Part shown: positions 8,484-19,303 of the stretch, one piece after another
Numbering within the stretch: the stretch's first letter is position 1
Layout of the letters: each line of letters begins with the position of its first letter
NCBI RefSeq assembly: GCF_002947535.1
Contig: NZ_PUAP01000041.1
Span: forward strand, 62,001 to 126,000
DNA from: Enterococcus mundtii
GTDB taxonomy: Bacteria > Bacillota > Bacilli > Lactobacillales > Enterococcaceae
Length of the DNA stretch: 64,000 nucleotides
Direction: 5' to 3'
Notes under the pieces: generated by a model
What the model was told of the DNA's origin: nothing
Database searches by the model: none
Seen by the model: the letters and a program-made list of their open reading frames with translations, nothing else
Program-made: the position numbers and the translations under genes

Positions 8484-11400
8484 CATCAATTCCTTTAAAA
8501 CCGGAAAATGAACGTTTTACCGATGAACAATGGCAAGCCATTTTTGACCAAGGCGACAACCTGCTTGTTTCGGCCTCCGCCGGCTCAGGTAAGACGACTG
8601 TGTTAGTCCGCCGTGTGATCGAAAAGTTGAAAATGGGTGTCAATATCGACGAGTTGCTGATCGTGACATTTACAGAAGCAGCAGCAAGAGAAATGAAAGA
8701 GCGGATTCAAGTAGCCTTACAAGAAGCGGTCAATAGTGAAAGTGATCCGGTCTGGCAAAAACATTTTACGAAACAGCTTGTTTTACTGCCTACCGCAAAT
8801 ATCTCGACACTCCATGCGTTTTGTTTAACGGTGATCCGTAAATATTACTATTTGATCGATATCGATCCAGTCTTTCGGATGTTGACGGATGAAACGGAAA
8901 CGATCTTGATGAAAGAAGATGTCTGGGATGAGATCAGAGAACAACTCTATGCAGAAAATCGCGAAGGTTTTTTTCAGCTGACGATGAACTTTTCAAATGA
9001 TCGTTCAGATGACGGTTTAACTAACCTCGTATTTTCTCTCTATGATTTTGCCCGAGCAAATCCTGATCCGTTGGCTTGGTTGGATCGCTTACCAGAAGCG
9101 TATCGCTTAGAAGATGGATTAGCAGCTTCTGCATTGTATCAAGAACAGATCCGGCCGCTTGTTTTAGCTGATCTACTTCATTGTACGCAGTTATACGAAG
9201 AAATGGTCGTTTTAGCACAAGAAGAAGGACTTGAAAAGATGTTTGAACAAGTCTCACAAGAACAAGCAAGCATCCAACAAATCTATGAACGTTTTCTTGG
9301 TGATGAGTTAGACGAAGCTTACCAAGCTTTAGAAAATCTGACGTTTTCGACCTTCAAAAGCAGTCGTAAAGCAGAGTTGAAAGAACGTTCGGCTGAAGTC
9401 AAAAACTTGCGAGACCGTGCCAAAAAAATCTTACAACAAATCGGCAAAAGCTACTTTCCAGTTTCGCCTGCACAAATCGAAGAGTTGAGTCAAAAAGCGT
9501 TACCCCTCGTTGAACAAATGACCGAAGTCACTAAGCTTTTCATGGAAGGCTTCAGTGCGCGCAAACGTGAAAAAGGCGTGCTAGATTTCAATGACCTGGA
9601 ACACTTGGCGTTACAAATATTGACGAAACAGACTGAGGAAGAGTGGTTACCAAGCGAAGCATCAGATTATTATCGCAGAAAGTTCAAAGAAGTCATGGTC
9701 GACGAGTACCAAGACGTCAATCAATTGCAAGAAGAATTGCTCTATTGGGTCAGAGAGCCAGATGAGGAGAGAGGCAATCTCTTTATGGTGGGAGATGTCA
9801 AACAGTCGATCTACTCCTTTCGTCTAGCAGATCCAACTCTATTTATCAATAAATATGAGAAATTCTCGGAAGAAAAAGGGGGACGACGAATCGTCTTAGC
9901 TGAGAATTTCCGTTCAAGGCAGGAAGTCTTAGCGTTTACCAACTTGATTTTTGAACAGTTGATGGACCCAACAGTCGGACAAATCGCCTATGATGAAGCG
10001 GCTCGGCTGGTTCTTGGTTTTTCTGGGTTTCCAGAAAATGAACGATTTGCACCAGAAGTCTTGATCTATGAAAAGGAACAAGAAACGACAGAAATCGAGT
10101 TGCCGATGGACGATATGTTGGAAGACAAAACAGAAGGTGAACTCTTGATGACTGGTTTGAAGATCCGTGAATTGATCGATTCAAAATTCATGATCTACGA
10201 CAAAAAAAGTCAAGAAGAGCGCCCGATCGAATACAAAGATATCGTGTTATTGACACCAACGAAGAAAAACAATTTGACGATTTTAGAAGTGTTCAAAACG
10301 TTCGATATTCCGTTGGAACTCAATGACGCGCAGAATTATTTCCAAGCGACAGAAATCAGGATCATGATTTCATTGCTCCAATTGATCGACAACCCTTATC
10401 AGGATATCCCCTTAGCTTCAGTGTTACGTTCACCAGTCGTTGGCTTGATCGAACCCGAGTTAGCACGTATCCGATTAGCAGATAAGGTGCATACTTACTA
10501 TGATGCAGTCTTAGCTTATCAAAATAATAACCAAGATGAATTAGCGGCTAAGTTGCTTCATTTCAATGAGCAACTGCAACAATGGCGAGAGTTAGCCCGG
10601 CGTTCTTCGATCACGGACTTATTATGGGAGATCTATTACCAAACAGGGTATTTAGAATATGTCGTTGGGTTGCCAGCTGGTGCGCAACGTCAAGCGAATC
10701 TTTATGCGTTAGTGGATCGTGCCAAAGCTTATGAGCAAAGCTCGTTTCGCGGTCTCTATCAGTTTGTACGATTTATTGAGAAAATGCAGGAGAAAGACAA
10801 AGACTTGGCAGAACCAGTGATTGCTTCTAGTGACAATGCCGTTCGCGTCATGACCATCCATGCAAGTAAAGGATTAGAGTTTCCTATCGTTTTCTTATTA
10901 GATATGACGAAGCAATTCAATCTACAAGACTTGAAAAACCGTTATGCCTTCGAAGAAAAACTAGGTGCGGGCGTGCGCTACATGGAGCCAGACACGCGGG
11001 TCTTGTTTGACACATTGCCTTATCAAGCCATCAAATTAGCGAAACAAAAAAAATTGCTCTCAGAAGAAATGCGTAAATTATACGTTGGATTGACTCGGGC
11101 GGAGCAAAAACTGTTTATTGTTGGTTCGTACAAAAGCAAAGAAGACACGTTCAAAGCCTGGTCAGAAGCAAGTGAGCAAACGGATGTAGTGTTAGACCCT
11201 GTGATTCGCCTGAAAAGTTCAAGTAGCTTGATGAATTGGATCGGTTACAGCTTGATCCGTCATCCTAAAATGACCGAATATTTCCCAGAAGCCATGCCTT
11301 TGCCACAACTGAAACATTCACCGGGAGATTTTACGATCACCTGGATGGATCAACAAGCGATTTTAACACAACGCCAAGCATTGACAGTCAAAGAAGAGCA

Positions 11401-12199
11401 AGCAGAGGAACAAAAAGGAGATCAAACACCATTAACGGCTGAACTACAAGCTCGTTTAGCCTTCACTTATCCTTATGAAGCCTCTTCGCAAACAGCAAGT
11501 TATCAATCGGTTTCTGAGATCAAACGGCTGTTTGAAGATCCAGACGATTCCCCAGAGGCACGTTTGACTTGGGAAAGCAGTGATAAAAAAGCCTTTGCCC
11601 AGCCTTTCAGGTATACGCAAGACCAATTAGCTGAACCACGTTTTGTACAAAAAGAGCGCAAAGTTTCTGCCGCAGCTGTTGGGACAGCGACACATTTTCT
11701 ATTACAAGTCTTACCATTGGAACAGTTGACGAAAGAAAGCATCGAAAAAGAACTGACAACCCTCGTCAAAAAACGTTTAGTCGATGAGCAAGTAGCAAAA
11801 CGTGTGCCAGTTGATTCGATCTTATGGTTTTATGAATCTACCCTTGGTCGATCATTGATCGAACATCCAGAAAAAGTAAAACGCGAACAACCATTTTCAA
11901 TGCTTCTACAAGCAGAAAGGGTATTCGATCACTATCCAAATGAAGAAGATGAATTATTAGTCCATGGGATCGTCGATGGTTATCTTGATTTTGGTGAGTA
12001 TGCACAGCTTTATGATTTCAAAACTGATTTTATTCTACATCCTGAAAATCCAGAGGAGATTGCTAAAGTCATCAATAAATACCGCGGGCAATTGAACTTA
12101 TACCAGCGTGCGTTGAGTGAAGCATTGGCTAAACCCGTTCAAGATGTCTTTTTAGTTTTGCTACAAGCGAAGAAAATAATAAATCTTAATAAAGAATAA
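8480..12199 (+). CDS. rexA: ATP-dependent helicase/nuclease subunit A, RexA/AddA
   Basis: 1239 residues, GTG start overlapping the rexB stop by four bases. UvrD-type helicase motifs in order: SASAGSGKTT at 31-40 (Walker A), TFTEAAAREMKER (Ia), VDEYQDVNQLQ (Walker B), GDVKQSIYSFR (III), FRSRQEV (IV), MTIHASKGLEFP (V) and YVGLTRAEQKL (VI). The C-terminal RecB-like nuclease has GIVDGY and YDFKTD. It drives 3'-5' unwinding and cuts one strand, with RexB cutting the other. Length is normal for AddA. Cytoplasmic; repairs double-strand breaks. Confidence 0.96.
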   Translation: MTSIPLKPENERFTDEQWQAIFDQGDNLLVSASAGSGKTTVLVRRVIEKLKMGVNIDELLIVTFTEAAAREMKERIQVALQEAVNSESDPVWQKHFTKQLVLLPTANISTLHAFCLTVIRKYYYLIDIDPVFRMLTDETETILMKEDVWDEIREQLYAENREGFFQLTMNFSNDRSDDGLTNLVFSLYDFARANPDPLAWLDRLPEAYRLEDGLAASALYQEQIRPLVLADLLHCTQLYEEMVVLAQEEGLEKMFEQVSQEQASIQQIYERFLGDELDEAYQALENLTFSTFKSSRKAELKERSAEVKNLRDRAKKILQQIGKSYFPVSPAQIEELSQKALPLVEQMTEVTKLFMEGFSARKREKGVLDFNDLEHLALQILTKQTEEEWLPSEASDYYRRKFKEVMVDEYQDVNQLQEELLYWVREPDEERGNLFMVGDVKQSIYSFRLADPTLFINKYEKFSEEKGGRRIVLAENFRSRQEVLAFTNLIFEQLMDPTVGQIAYDEAARLVLGFSGFPENERFAPEVLIYEKEQETTEIELPMDDMLEDKTEGELLMTGLKIRELIDSKFMIYDKKSQEERPIEYKDIVLLTPTKKNNLTILEVFKTFDIPLELNDAQNYFQATEIRIMISLLQLIDNPYQDIPLASVLRSPVVGLIEPELARIRLADKVHTYYDAVLAYQNNNQDELAAKLLHFNEQLQQWRELARRSSITDLLWEIYYQTGYLEYVVGLPAGAQRQANLYALVDRAKAYEQSSFRGLYQFVRFIEKMQEKDKDLAEPVIASSDNAVRVMTIHASKGLEFPIVFLLDMTKQFNLQDLKNRYAFEEKLGAGVRYMEPDTRVLFDTLPYQAIKLAKQKKLLSEEMRKLYVGLTRAEQKLFIVGSYKSKEDTFKAWSEASEQTDVVLDPVIRLKSSSSLMNWIGYSLIRHPKMTEYFPEAMPLPQLKHSPGDFTITWMDQQAILTQRQALTVKEEQAEEQKGDQTPLTAELQARLAFTYPYEASSQTASYQSVSEIKRLFEDPDDSPEARLTWESSDKKAFAQPFRYTQDQLAEPRFVQKERKVSAAAVGTATHFLLQVLPLEQLTKESIEKELTTLVKKRLVDEQVAKRVPVDSILWFYESTLGRSLIEHPEKVKREQPFSMLLQAERVFDHYPNEEDELLVHGIVDGYLDFGEYAQLYDFKTDFILHPENPEEIAKVINKYRGQLNLYQRALSEALAKPVQDVFLVLLQAKKIINLNKE

Positions 12200-12212
12200 G
12201 AATTGAGCAAAC

Positions 12213-12240
12213 TGGACTTACACTTTGTAAGTAATATGCT
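12213..12240 (+). promoter_or_regulatory. HxlR-gene promoter with palindromic operator
   Basis: ACTTAC-ACTTT-GTAAGT (12216-12232) is a perfect 6+5+6 inverted repeat between a possible -35 (TGGACT, 12213-12218) and -10 (TATGCT, 12235-12240). YodB/HxlR regulators bind short palindromes in their own promoters, so this is a likely autoregulatory site. Confidence 0.6.
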
Positions 12241-12265
12241 ATACTCATGAAAAGAGGTGAGTAAA

Positions 12266-12607
12266 ATGGAGCTAACACAGACAGAATTCATTCTGTGCCC
12301 CAAATTTGAAAAAACATTCTCGATTCTAGGGAAAAAATGGAATGGGTTGATTATCGATGTATTACTCGAAAATGGTCCGCAACGCTTTGTTGATCTCTCT
12401 GCAAAAATCCCGATGGTCAGTGATCGTGTCTTGGTCGAACGATTAAAAGAGCTTGAGAAAGAAAAGATCGTTACCCGCAATTTTTCGTGTAATGAATCCA
12501 GTCGTTCAGAATACATGCTGACGGAAAAAGGGGCAGATCTACAAAAAGCGATGGTCCAGTTACAGCTTTGGAGTGAGAAATGGGTCACACCCGAAGAATG
12601 CAGTTGA
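12266..12607 (+). CDS. HxlR-family, YodB-like redox-sensing repressor
   Basis: 113 residues; ATG chosen because AGAGGTGAG precedes it, while the GTG nine bases earlier sits within that site. The MarR/HxlR winged helix is clear: CPKFEKTFSILGKKWNGLII, RFVDLSAKIPMVSDRVLVERLKELE, YMLTEKGADLQKA. The N-terminal Cys in CPKFE aligns with the redox-sensing Cys of B. subtilis YodB (CPKMESAFSLLGKRWNG, from memory), which represses quinone- and azo-reductases until thiol-modified. A second Cys lies in the wing and none of the neighbours is an obvious target. The operator-like palindrome upstream suggests autoregulation. Confidence 0.85.
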   Translation: MELTQTEFILCPKFEKTFSILGKKWNGLIIDVLLENGPQRFVDLSAKIPMVSDRVLVERLKELEKEKIVTRNFSCNESSRSEYMLTEKGADLQKAMVQLQLWSEKWVTPEECS

Positions 12608-12639
12608 TTTTGCATCAAAAATCTTGTACACTAGTTTTT

Positions 12640-12893
12640 AGTTGAATAGATAAAAAAGAATGTTGACGAAAAAGAGTAGTTTGGCTAAACCAGTATAGGG
12701 AGATCTGTCATGGACTGAAAGCAGATCCTGTGTTTGAAAAATGAAGTTCACTTTCCGAGTTCGTCTGAGATAGTTCAGACCGGCAGTATGTCTGTCGTTA
12801 TTAAAATGAGTGTACGATCTCATTGGGATCGTAAATTAGGATGGTAACGCGAAGACCTCGTTCCTTGATAGGAATGAGGTCTTTTTTGTAGTT
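12640..12893 (+). ncRNA. T-box leader controlling pheS-pheT
   Basis: The 307-nt gap before pheS carries a T-box: a long structured 5' part, the conserved element AGGATGGTAACGCG (12838-12851; usual form AGGGTGGNACCGCG) and a terminator right after it. The TGGT in the bulge can pair with the ACCA end of tRNA-Phe. A TTC at 12746-12748 is the most likely specifier codon, agreeing with the phenylalanyl-tRNA synthetase genes downstream. Uncharged tRNA-Phe would stabilise the antiterminator and switch on the operon. The exact 5' end is estimated. Confidence 0.88.
12852..12888 (+). terminator. T-box-regulated terminator
   Basis: AAGACCTC-g-TTCCT / AGGAA-t-GAGGTCTT hairpin followed by TTTTTT. Its 5' side directly follows the T-box sequence, which competes to form the antiterminator. 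Confidence 0.9.
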
Positions 12894-12914
12894 GAATTTA
12901 AAGGAGGAAATGTC

Positions 12915-13958
12915 ATGTCTTTACAAGCGCAACTCGAAAGCTTGAAAGAAGCAACGATCGTCAAGATCAAGCAGGCGCAGGATTTGAAAGAACTAAATCA
13001 GATCCGTGTCGAAACATTAGGGAAAAAAGGACCGATCACTGAGGTCTTACGTGGAATGAAAGATCTAAGTGCCGAAGAGCGACCTAAAGTAGGAAGCTTT
13101 GCCAATGAGATCCGTGATCTATTGACACAAGAAATCGAAGAAAGAAAAGCAGTATTGGAAACCGCTGCAATGAATGAAGCATTAGAAAAAGAAACCATCG
13201 ATGTAACGCTACCAGGTAGCTCAGTCAAGCAAGGTACACGCCATATCTTGACGCAGATCATGGAAGAAATCGAAGATATTTTTGTCGGCATGGGGTATCA
13301 AATCGTTGAAGGATATGAAGTCGAGTCAGACCATTACAACTTTGAACGAATGAATTTACCAAAAGATCATCCAGCGCGTGATATGCAAGATACTTTCTAT
13401 ATCTCAGAAGAGATCTTGATCCGTACCCATACGTCACCTGTCCAAGCACGTACCATGGAAAAACATGACTTTTCAAAAGGTGCGCTACGCATGATCTCAC
13501 CAGGGAAAGTTTTCCGACGTGATACTGATGATGCAACACACAGCCATCAATTCCATCAAATCGAAGGATTGGTGATCGACAAGAACGTGACAATGGGTGA
13601 TCTGAAAGGAACGCTTGAAGTCGTGATGAAGAAAATGTTTGGTGAAGATCGTCAAATCCGTTTACGTCCAAGCTATTTCCCATTCACAGAACCATCTGTT
13701 GAAGTCGATGTCAGCTGTTTCAAATGCGGTGGTTCAGGCTGTAACGTCTGCAAACACACAGGTTGGATCGAGATCTTAGGCGCTGGTATGGTTCATCCAA
13801 ATGTCTTGGAAATGTCAGGGATCGATCCTGAAGAATACTCCGGATTTGCTTTTGGACTTGGCCCAGATCGTGTCGCAATGTTACGTTACGGGGTCAACGA
13901 TATTCGTAATTTCTATCAAAATGACTTGCGCTTCTTAAGTCAGTTCAAGGGGGAGTAA
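12915..13958 (+). CDS. pheS: Phenylalanyl-tRNA synthetase alpha subunit
   Basis: 347 residues, ATG behind AAAGGAGG. The N-terminal coiled-coil tRNA-binding arm (residues 1-90) is followed by the class II catalytic domain: motif 2 [21 protein letters not shown] and motif 3 [14 protein letters not shown]. With PheT it forms the alpha2-beta2 enzyme that charges tRNA-Phe. Insertion [17 protein letters not shown] carries a cysteine set often seen in bacterial PheS. Operon with pheT four nt downstream, regulated by the T-box. Confidence 0.97.
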   Translation: MSLQAQLESLKEATIVKIKQAQDLKELNQIRVETLGKKGPITEVLRGMKDLSAEERPKVGSFANEIRDLLTQEIEERKAVLETAAMNEALEKETIDVTLPGSSVKQGTRHILTQIMEEIEDIFVGMGYQIVEGYEVESDHYNFERMNLPKDHPARDMQDTFYISEEILIRTHTSPVQARTMEKHDFSKGALRMISPGKVFRRDTDDATHSHQFHQIEGLVIDKNVTMGDLKGTLEVVMKKMFGEDRQIRLRPSYFPFTEPSVEVDVSCFKCGGSGCNVCKHTGWIEILGAGMVHPNVLEMSGIDPEEYSGFAFGLGPDRVAMLRYGVNDIRNFYQNDLRFLSQFKGE

Positions 13959-13962
13959 AAGA

Positions 13963-16383
13963 ATGTTAGTATCATATAAATGGCTGAATCAATACGTTGA
14001 TTTATCAAATGTGACACCGCAAGAACTTGCAGACAAAATGTCAGTCACAGGAATCGAAGTCGAAGGTGTGACTGTACCTGAAGAAGGGTTGAAAAAAATC
14101 GTTGTTGGAGAAGTGAAAGAATGTATTCCACATCCTGATTCGGATCATCTATCGATTTGTCAAGTCGACATCGGTGAAGAGGAATTATCACAAATCGTTT
14201 GTGGCGCACCGAACGTCAAAGCAGGAATCAAAGTCATCGTGGCTTTACCAAATTCACGGATTGCGGGCAATGTCAAAATCAAAAAAGGCAAGATGCGCGG
14301 ACAAGTTTCGAATGGGATGATCTGTGCTTTGCAAGAAATCGGTTATTCTGACAGTGTCGTACCGAAAGAATATTCAGAAGGCATCTATTATTTGCCACAA
14401 GAAGCGGTCAATGGGGAACCAGTCTTTTCTTATCTAGATATGGACGATGCCATCATCGAATTATCGATCACACCTAACCGTGCCGATGCGTTATCAATGA
14501 GAGGTGTGGCGTACGAAGTTGGCGCGATCTACCGCCAAACACCGACATTCAATGATGAAAAGTTAGTAGAAGTTGAACGTAAAGCTTCAGAGAAAATTGC
14601 GGTAAAAGTAGAAGACGAAGAATTAGTACCAGCATACCAAATCCGTATCATTGAAAACGTCAAGATCCAACCGAGTCCACAATGGCTACAAAATATCTTG
14701 ATGAATGAAGGAATCCGACCAATCAATAACGTCGTCGATATCACAAACTATATCTTATTATTGTTCGGTCAACCGTTACATGCATTTGACTATGATAAGT
14801 TAGGTTCAGAAGAAATCGTGGTGCGTCATGCAGCAGAAGAAGAGAACATCGTGACGTTAGATGGCGAAACGCGTACATTGACTTCAGAAGACTTGGTCAT
14901 CACGAATGGACAAGTGCCAGTGGCTTTAGCTGGGGTAATGGGAGGTCTAGACTCAGAGATCACGGAAACAACGACAACCGTTGCGTTAGAATCCGCTCTA
15001 TTCGACCCAATCTCAATTCGCCGCACAGCAAAACGTTTCAATTTACGTAGTGAATCATCTGCGCGCTTTGAAAAAGGCATCAATAAAGGAACCGTCGGCG
15101 AAGCAAGTGATGTTGCCGCGGCGATGATCGTTGCTTTAGCAGGAGGAGACGTGTTACAAGGAGCGGTCAAAGGTTCTGAGTATCAAGCGAAAGAAGTCGA
15201 AGTACAGATCACATTGAACCGCATCAACCATTACCTTGGCACAACCTTAAGTGTCGCTGAAGTAAGTGAGATCTTTGAAGCATTAGGATTCGGCTATCAA
15301 GTCGATGGAGAAACTTATACTGTCGTTGTGCCTCCAAGACGTTGGGATATCCAGATCGAAGCAGACATCATCGAAGAAGTGGCACGTATTTATGGGTATG
15401 ATCGTTTGCCTTCAACGTTACCAAGCGGCGAAACAGTTGCAGGTAGTTTGACACAAGAACAAGCGACAACACGGAAGATCCGTACATTACTTGAAGGCAG
15501 TGGTCTAACTGAAGCCATTAGTTATGCATTGACAACGGAAGATAAATCTCGTCAATTCGCTTTGAAAGAAACAGCCATCACTCGCTTGGATTGGCCGATG
15601 AGTGAAGACCGTTCTGTCTTACGTATGAACTTGATCAGTGGTCTTTTGGATAACGTCCAATACAATACAGCACGTAAAAATGCAGATATCGCATTTTATG
15701 AAGTGGGTCGCGTCTTCTATCAAGAAAACGATCCATTGACTCATCTACCACAAGAAGTCACTCACGTAGCTCTTGCGGTGTCTGGCACATGGGAAGAAAA
15801 GAGTTGGCAAAGTAAGCCTCAAGCGGTTGATTTCTTTACAGTAAAAGGCATATTAGAGAATGTATTCGAACAACTTTCCATCAATGAGGAAATCACTTAT
15901 CAAGCGTTGACAACGATCGATGAACTTCATCCAGGTCGTACAGCAGCCATTTATTTAGGTGAAACAATGATCGGGTTTGTTGGTCAAGTACATCCTATGA
16001 CTGCTAAAGCTTATGATATTCCAGAAACGTATGTGGCAGAGTTTGATTTAGCGACAGTCGTAGAAGCATCGCAAAAAGGCATCACTTTCCGACCAGTCAC
16101 AAAATTCCCAAGTGTGACGCGTGACATTGCCATGTTAGTAGCTGAACAAGTGACGAATCAAGAAATCGTTCGCACGATCCAATCAGCAGCTGGTCGATTC
16201 TTGACGAATGTGGAACTATTCGATGTCTATCAAGGAGCAAATATTGAATCAGGGCATAAATCAGTTGCCTATACGTTAAGCTTTGAAAATCCTGAAGCAA
16301 CGTTGACGGATGAAGAAATCAACCAAGCGATGAGTAAGGTTGAAAAGGCGTTGACAGAAACAGTCGATGCAAGTATTCGTTAA
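13963..16383 (+). CDS. pheT: Phenylalanyl-tRNA synthetase beta subunit
   Basis: 806 residues, ATG five bases after the pheS stop codon begins its spacing, with GGGGGAG as ribosome site. Domains in order: tRNA-binding EMAP-like OB fold (residues about 40-150), B3/B4 editing domain that removes mischarged tyrosine, B5, catalytic-like core and C-terminal anticodon-binding fold ([16 protein letters not shown] to the end). Length is normal. It forms alpha2-beta2 with PheS and is co-transcribed under T-box control. Confidence 0.97.
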   Translation: MLVSYKWLNQYVDLSNVTPQELADKMSVTGIEVEGVTVPEEGLKKIVVGEVKECIPHPDSDHLSICQVDIGEEELSQIVCGAPNVKAGIKVIVALPNSRIAGNVKIKKGKMRGQVSNGMICALQEIGYSDSVVPKEYSEGIYYLPQEAVNGEPVFSYLDMDDAIIELSITPNRADALSMRGVAYEVGAIYRQTPTFNDEKLVEVERKASEKIAVKVEDEELVPAYQIRIIENVKIQPSPQWLQNILMNEGIRPINNVVDITNYILLLFGQPLHAFDYDKLGSEEIVVRHAAEEENIVTLDGETRTLTSEDLVITNGQVPVALAGVMGGLDSEITETTTTVALESALFDPISIRRTAKRFNLRSESSARFEKGINKGTVGEASDVAAAMIVALAGGDVLQGAVKGSEYQAKEVEVQITLNRINHYLGTTLSVAEVSEIFEALGFGYQVDGETYTVVVPPRRWDIQIEADIIEEVARIYGYDRLPSTLPSGETVAGSLTQEQATTRKIRTLLEGSGLTEAISYALTTEDKSRQFALKETAITRLDWPMSEDRSVLRMNLISGLLDNVQYNTARKNADIAFYEVGRVFYQENDPLTHLPQEVTHVALAVSGTWEEKSWQSKPQAVDFFTVKGILENVFEQLSINEEITYQALTTIDELHPGRTAAIYLGETMIGFVGQVHPMTAKAYDIPETYVAEFDLATVVEASQKGITFRPVTKFPSVTRDIAMLVAEQVTNQEIVRTIQSAAGRFLTNVELFDVYQGANIESGHKSVAYTLSFENPEATLTDEEINQAMSKVEKALTETVDASIR

Positions 16384-16402
16384 CCTTTAACAATAGAAGA
16401 AA

Positions 16403-16448
16403 AAAACTGGAACAAAAAACCATTCAATGATTTTTTGTTCCAGTTTTA
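16403..16448. terminator. Bidirectional terminator between pheT and trpS
   Basis: AAACTGGAACAAAAAA pairs with TTTTTTGTTCCAGTTT around a short loop; A and T runs on both sides serve the two convergent genes. Confidence 0.88.
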
Positions 16449-16457
16449 TTTGTGTGA

Positions 16458-17471
16458 TTACTTATTGAAATAATTGATGCCCATTGCCGCTTTCACTTCA
16501 GAAAGTGTGGCTGCCGCAACTTTAGCGGCTTCTTCACTACCATGACGTAAGATATCGATCACGGCTTGTGGGTCTTTCGCCAACTCTTCACGACGTGCGC
16601 GGATCGGTGCAAACTCTGCTTCTAATACGTCGATCAAGTAACGCTTGATTTTCACGTCACCTAGTCCACCACGACGATAGTGGGCTTTCATCTCTTCGAT
16701 TGCTTCTTTGTCTGTACCAAAAACATCTAAGTAAGTAAAGACCATATTGCCTTCGACTTGTCCTGGATCTTGGACATGGATGTGATTTGGATCAGTATAC
16801 ATACTCATGACTTTTTTCTGTAAAACATCCGCAGGGTCAGAAATGTAGATGCCATTTCCTAATGATTTACTCATTTTTCCGTTCCCATCGATCCCAGGTA
16901 AACGACCCATTCCTTTAGGAGGGAAGACGCCTTTCGGCTCAACTAGCACATCACCGTAGGTATGATTGAAGCTTTGGACGATCTCTTGCGTTTGTTCCAA
17001 CATTGGTTTTTGGTCTTCACCAACTGGGACTAGATTCGCTTTGAACGCAGTGATGTCAGCAGCTTGTGAGACAGGGTAGATAAAGAAGCCTGTTGGGACA
17101 CTTTCGCCAAATTTCTTTTGCTCGATCTCCGTTTTAACAGTCGGGTTACGACGCACACGACCAACACTCACTAAGTTTAAGTAATACATTGTCAACTCAG
17201 CTAATTCAGGGATTTGCGACTGGATAAACAATGTTGATTTGGCAGGATCTAAACCGACCGATAAGTAATCTAAAGCAACTTCTAATACATTGGAAGACAC
17301 TTTTTCAGGGTCTTTCGCATTGTCAGTCAAGGCTTGCATATCTGCGATCATTACGAACAACTGATTGTTCTCATCCGCTTGCATTTCTACACGTTTTTTC
17401 AAAGACCCGACATAATGGCCTAAGTGTAGTTTGCCAGTAGGACGGTCTCCTGTTAAAATAATATTTTTCAA
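16458..17471 (-). CDS. trpS: Tryptophanyl-tRNA synthetase
   Basis: 337 residues from a TTG start at 17471; AGAGGTG lies about eight nt upstream and no ATG fits. Class I synthetase signatures: [18 protein letters not shown] (HIGH motif as HLGH) and [11 protein letters not shown] (KMSKS). It attaches tryptophan to tRNA-Trp in the cytoplasm, as a homodimer. The gene faces pheT; the 250 nt upstream show no T-box, unlike pheS. Confidence 0.95.
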   Translation of the reverse strand: MKNIILTGDRPTGKLHLGHYVGSLKKRVEMQADENNQLFVMIADMQALTDNAKDPEKVSSNVLEVALDYLSVGLDPAKSTLFIQSQIPELAELTMYYLNLVSVGRVRRNPTVKTEIEQKKFGESVPTGFFIYPVSQAADITAFKANLVPVGEDQKPMLEQTQEIVQSFNHTYGDVLVEPKGVFPPKGMGRLPGIDGNGKMSKSLGNGIYISDPADVLQKKVMSMYTDPNHIHVQDPGQVEGNMVFTYLDVFGTDKEAIEEMKAHYRRGGLGDVKIKRYLIDVLEAEFAPIRARREELAKDPQAVIDILRHGSEEAAKVAAATLSEVKAAMGINYFNK

Positions 17472-17635
17472 AAAAGAACACCTCTTTGTAATTTCTAAGA
17501 CTAATACTTAATATCTTACCGTTTTTTTGCAGAATTAACAACAGGATAAACCGAAAATCATTGAAAAAATCAGTTAGGAAATCGTTATTTATACAAATGG
17601 TAAAAGAAAACGAGTAAAGGAATTTTCTTGGAAAC

Positions 17636-17665
17636 TTTACAAGTTGCTTCGCTTTCGGATATAAT
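17636..17665 (+). promoter_or_regulatory. Promoter of the glutamate-type ABC operon
   Basis: TTTACA (17636-17641), 18-nt spacer, TATAAT (17660-17665), about 60 nt before the first gene. No operator palindrome is evident. Confidence 0.6.
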
Positions 17666-17724
17666 GTGTTCTATTATATATCTTTAAATGAAATCTTACT
17701 AAATAATAATGGGAGTGTAATGTT

Positions 17725-18462
17725 ATGACAATGATTAAATTTGATAGCGTGGAAAAGTATTACGGCAAATTCCATGCGTTGAAAAACATCAATCTTGAGT
17801 TTGAAAAAGGGGAAGTTGTCGTTGTCATTGGTCCATCAGGATCAGGGAAAAGTACGATGCTTCGCTGTATCAACGGCTTGGAAACAATCACTTCAGGAAA
17901 ACTTTTGATCAATGATGTCGATATTCGCGATAAGAATACAAAATTGACGGAAATCAGAAAAAATGTCGGAATGGTCTTTCAACATTTTAATCTTTACCCC
18001 AATAAAACAGTTTTAGAAAACATCACATTGGCACCAATCAAAGTATTAAAACAAGATGAGGCAACTGCTGTAAAAAATGCGGAAAAGTTCTTAAAGACAG
18101 TCAACATGCTAGATAAAAAAGATTCCTATCCTTCCATGTTATCTGGTGGACAACAACAGCGTGTAGCGATTGCTCGCGGCTTAGCGATGAATCCCGAAAT
18201 GCTGTTATTTGACGAGCCAACATCTGCCTTGGACCCAGAGATGATCGGCGATGTATTGGACGTAATGAAAAAATTGGCAAGAGATGGCATGTCAATGATC
18301 GTGGTCACCCACGAAATGGGCTTTGCGAAAGAAGTGGCAGATCGTGTCATTTTTATGGCGGATGGACAAGTATTAGAAGATAGTCGCGATGTACGCAATT
18401 TCTTCGATGATCCAAAAGAAGAACGTGCAAAACAATTTATCAGTAAAGTAATCAATCATTGA
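17725..18462 (+). CDS. Polar amino acid ABC transporter ATP-binding protein (GlnQ/GluA type)
   Basis: 245 residues. Walker [10 protein letters not shown] near residue 38, Q-loop [11 protein letters not shown], signature [16 protein letters not shown], Walker [14 protein letters not shown] and H-loop VVTHEMGFA are all intact. The [12 protein letters not shown] plus MGFA pattern is typical of the polar amino acid subfamily. It powers import by the two permeases downstream. First gene of a four-gene operon, 13 nt before the binding-protein gene. Confidence 0.93.
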   Translation: MTMIKFDSVEKYYGKFHALKNINLEFEKGEVVVVIGPSGSGKSTMLRCINGLETITSGKLLINDVDIRDKNTKLTEIRKNVGMVFQHFNLYPNKTVLENITLAPIKVLKQDEATAVKNAEKFLKTVNMLDKKDSYPSMLSGGQQQRVAIARGLAMNPEMLLFDEPTSALDPEMIGDVLDVMKKLARDGMSMIVVTHEMGFAKEVADRVIFMADGQVLEDSRDVRNFFDDPKEERAKQFISKVINH

Positions 18463-18475
18463 TAGGAGGAACGAT

Positions 18476-19291
18476 ATGCGTAAGACAACATTCACTCGTT
18501 TATTATTTCTTTTTGGGCTAGTATTTCTAGTATTAAGCGGCTGTAAAGGTAGCAGTTTGGCAGAAAAAGATATTTTGACTCGTAGCAAAGAAACGAACGA
18601 GATCATTTGGGGTGTCAAATACGATACACGATTGTTTGGGATGATGGATATCGAAAGCCGCACAGTTCAAGGGTTTGATATCGATATCGCCAAAGCGATC
18701 ACGAAAAAGATTTTAGGAGAGGACGGAAAAGCAGAGTTTGTCGAAGTTACTTCTAAAACAAGAATCCCTTTATTAAAAAATGGGAATATCGATGCGATCA
18801 TTGCAACGATGACGATTACCGAAGAACGTAAAAAGCAAGTCGATTTCTCCTCTGTTTATTTTGACGCCGGACAATCATTGCTCGTTGAAAAGGGTAGTCC
18901 TATCAAAAGCGTAGAGGATCTAAACGCTGAAACGACTGTTTTAGCGGTAAAAGGTTCGACTTCAGCTGCCAACATCAGAGAACATGCACCTGATGCACGA
19001 ATCTTAGAGTTAGAGAACTACGCAGAAGCATTTACCGCCTTACAATCGGGGCAAGGTGATGCCATGACGACAGACAATGCGATCTTACTCGGAATGGCAG
19101 CGGAAAACCCTAGCTATGAATTAGCAGGAGGAACATTTACCGAAGAGCCTTATGGTATTGCAATCAACAAAGGACAAGAAAATTTCTTGGATGCAGTCAA
19201 CCAAGCATTAGCAGAAATGGTTGAAGACGGCACCTACGATAAGATTTATGAAAAATGGTTCCCAGATACGACTCAGGGAAAAATTGATTAA
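18476..19291 (+). CDS. Glutamate-type amino acid-binding lipoprotein
   Basis: 271 residues, ATG after AGGAGG. Signal peptide with lipobox LSGC at about residues 20-24, so it is anchored to the outer face of the membrane. SBP_bac_3 fold: GFDIDIAKAI, RIPLLKNGNIDAIIATMTIT, VDFSSVYFDAG, VLAVKGSTSAANI, GQGDAMTTDNAIL. The last two motifs resemble GluB/aspartate-glutamate binding proteins more than arginine or histidine ones. The racemase for glutamate lies just downstream, consistent with glutamate or glutamine as substrate, but this is inference. Confidence 0.9.
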   Translation: MRKTTFTRLLFLFGLVFLVLSGCKGSSLAEKDILTRSKETNEIIWGVKYDTRLFGMMDIESRTVQGFDIDIAKAITKKILGEDGKAEFVEVTSKTRIPLLKNGNIDAIIATMTITEERKKQVDFSSVYFDAGQSLLVEKGSPIKSVEDLNAETTVLAVKGSTSAANIREHAPDARILELENYAEAFTALQSGQGDAMTTDNAILLGMAAENPSYELAGGTFTEEPYGIAINKGQENFLDAVNQALAEMVEDGTYDKIYEKWFPDTTQGKID

Positions 19292-19303
19292 GGAGGGAAT
19301 ACA

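Noticed and set aside
12139-12618. Minus-strand 159-codon frame across rexA end and the HxlR gene
   Set aside because: Antisense of the clear HxlR gene, serine-rich, no ribosome site.
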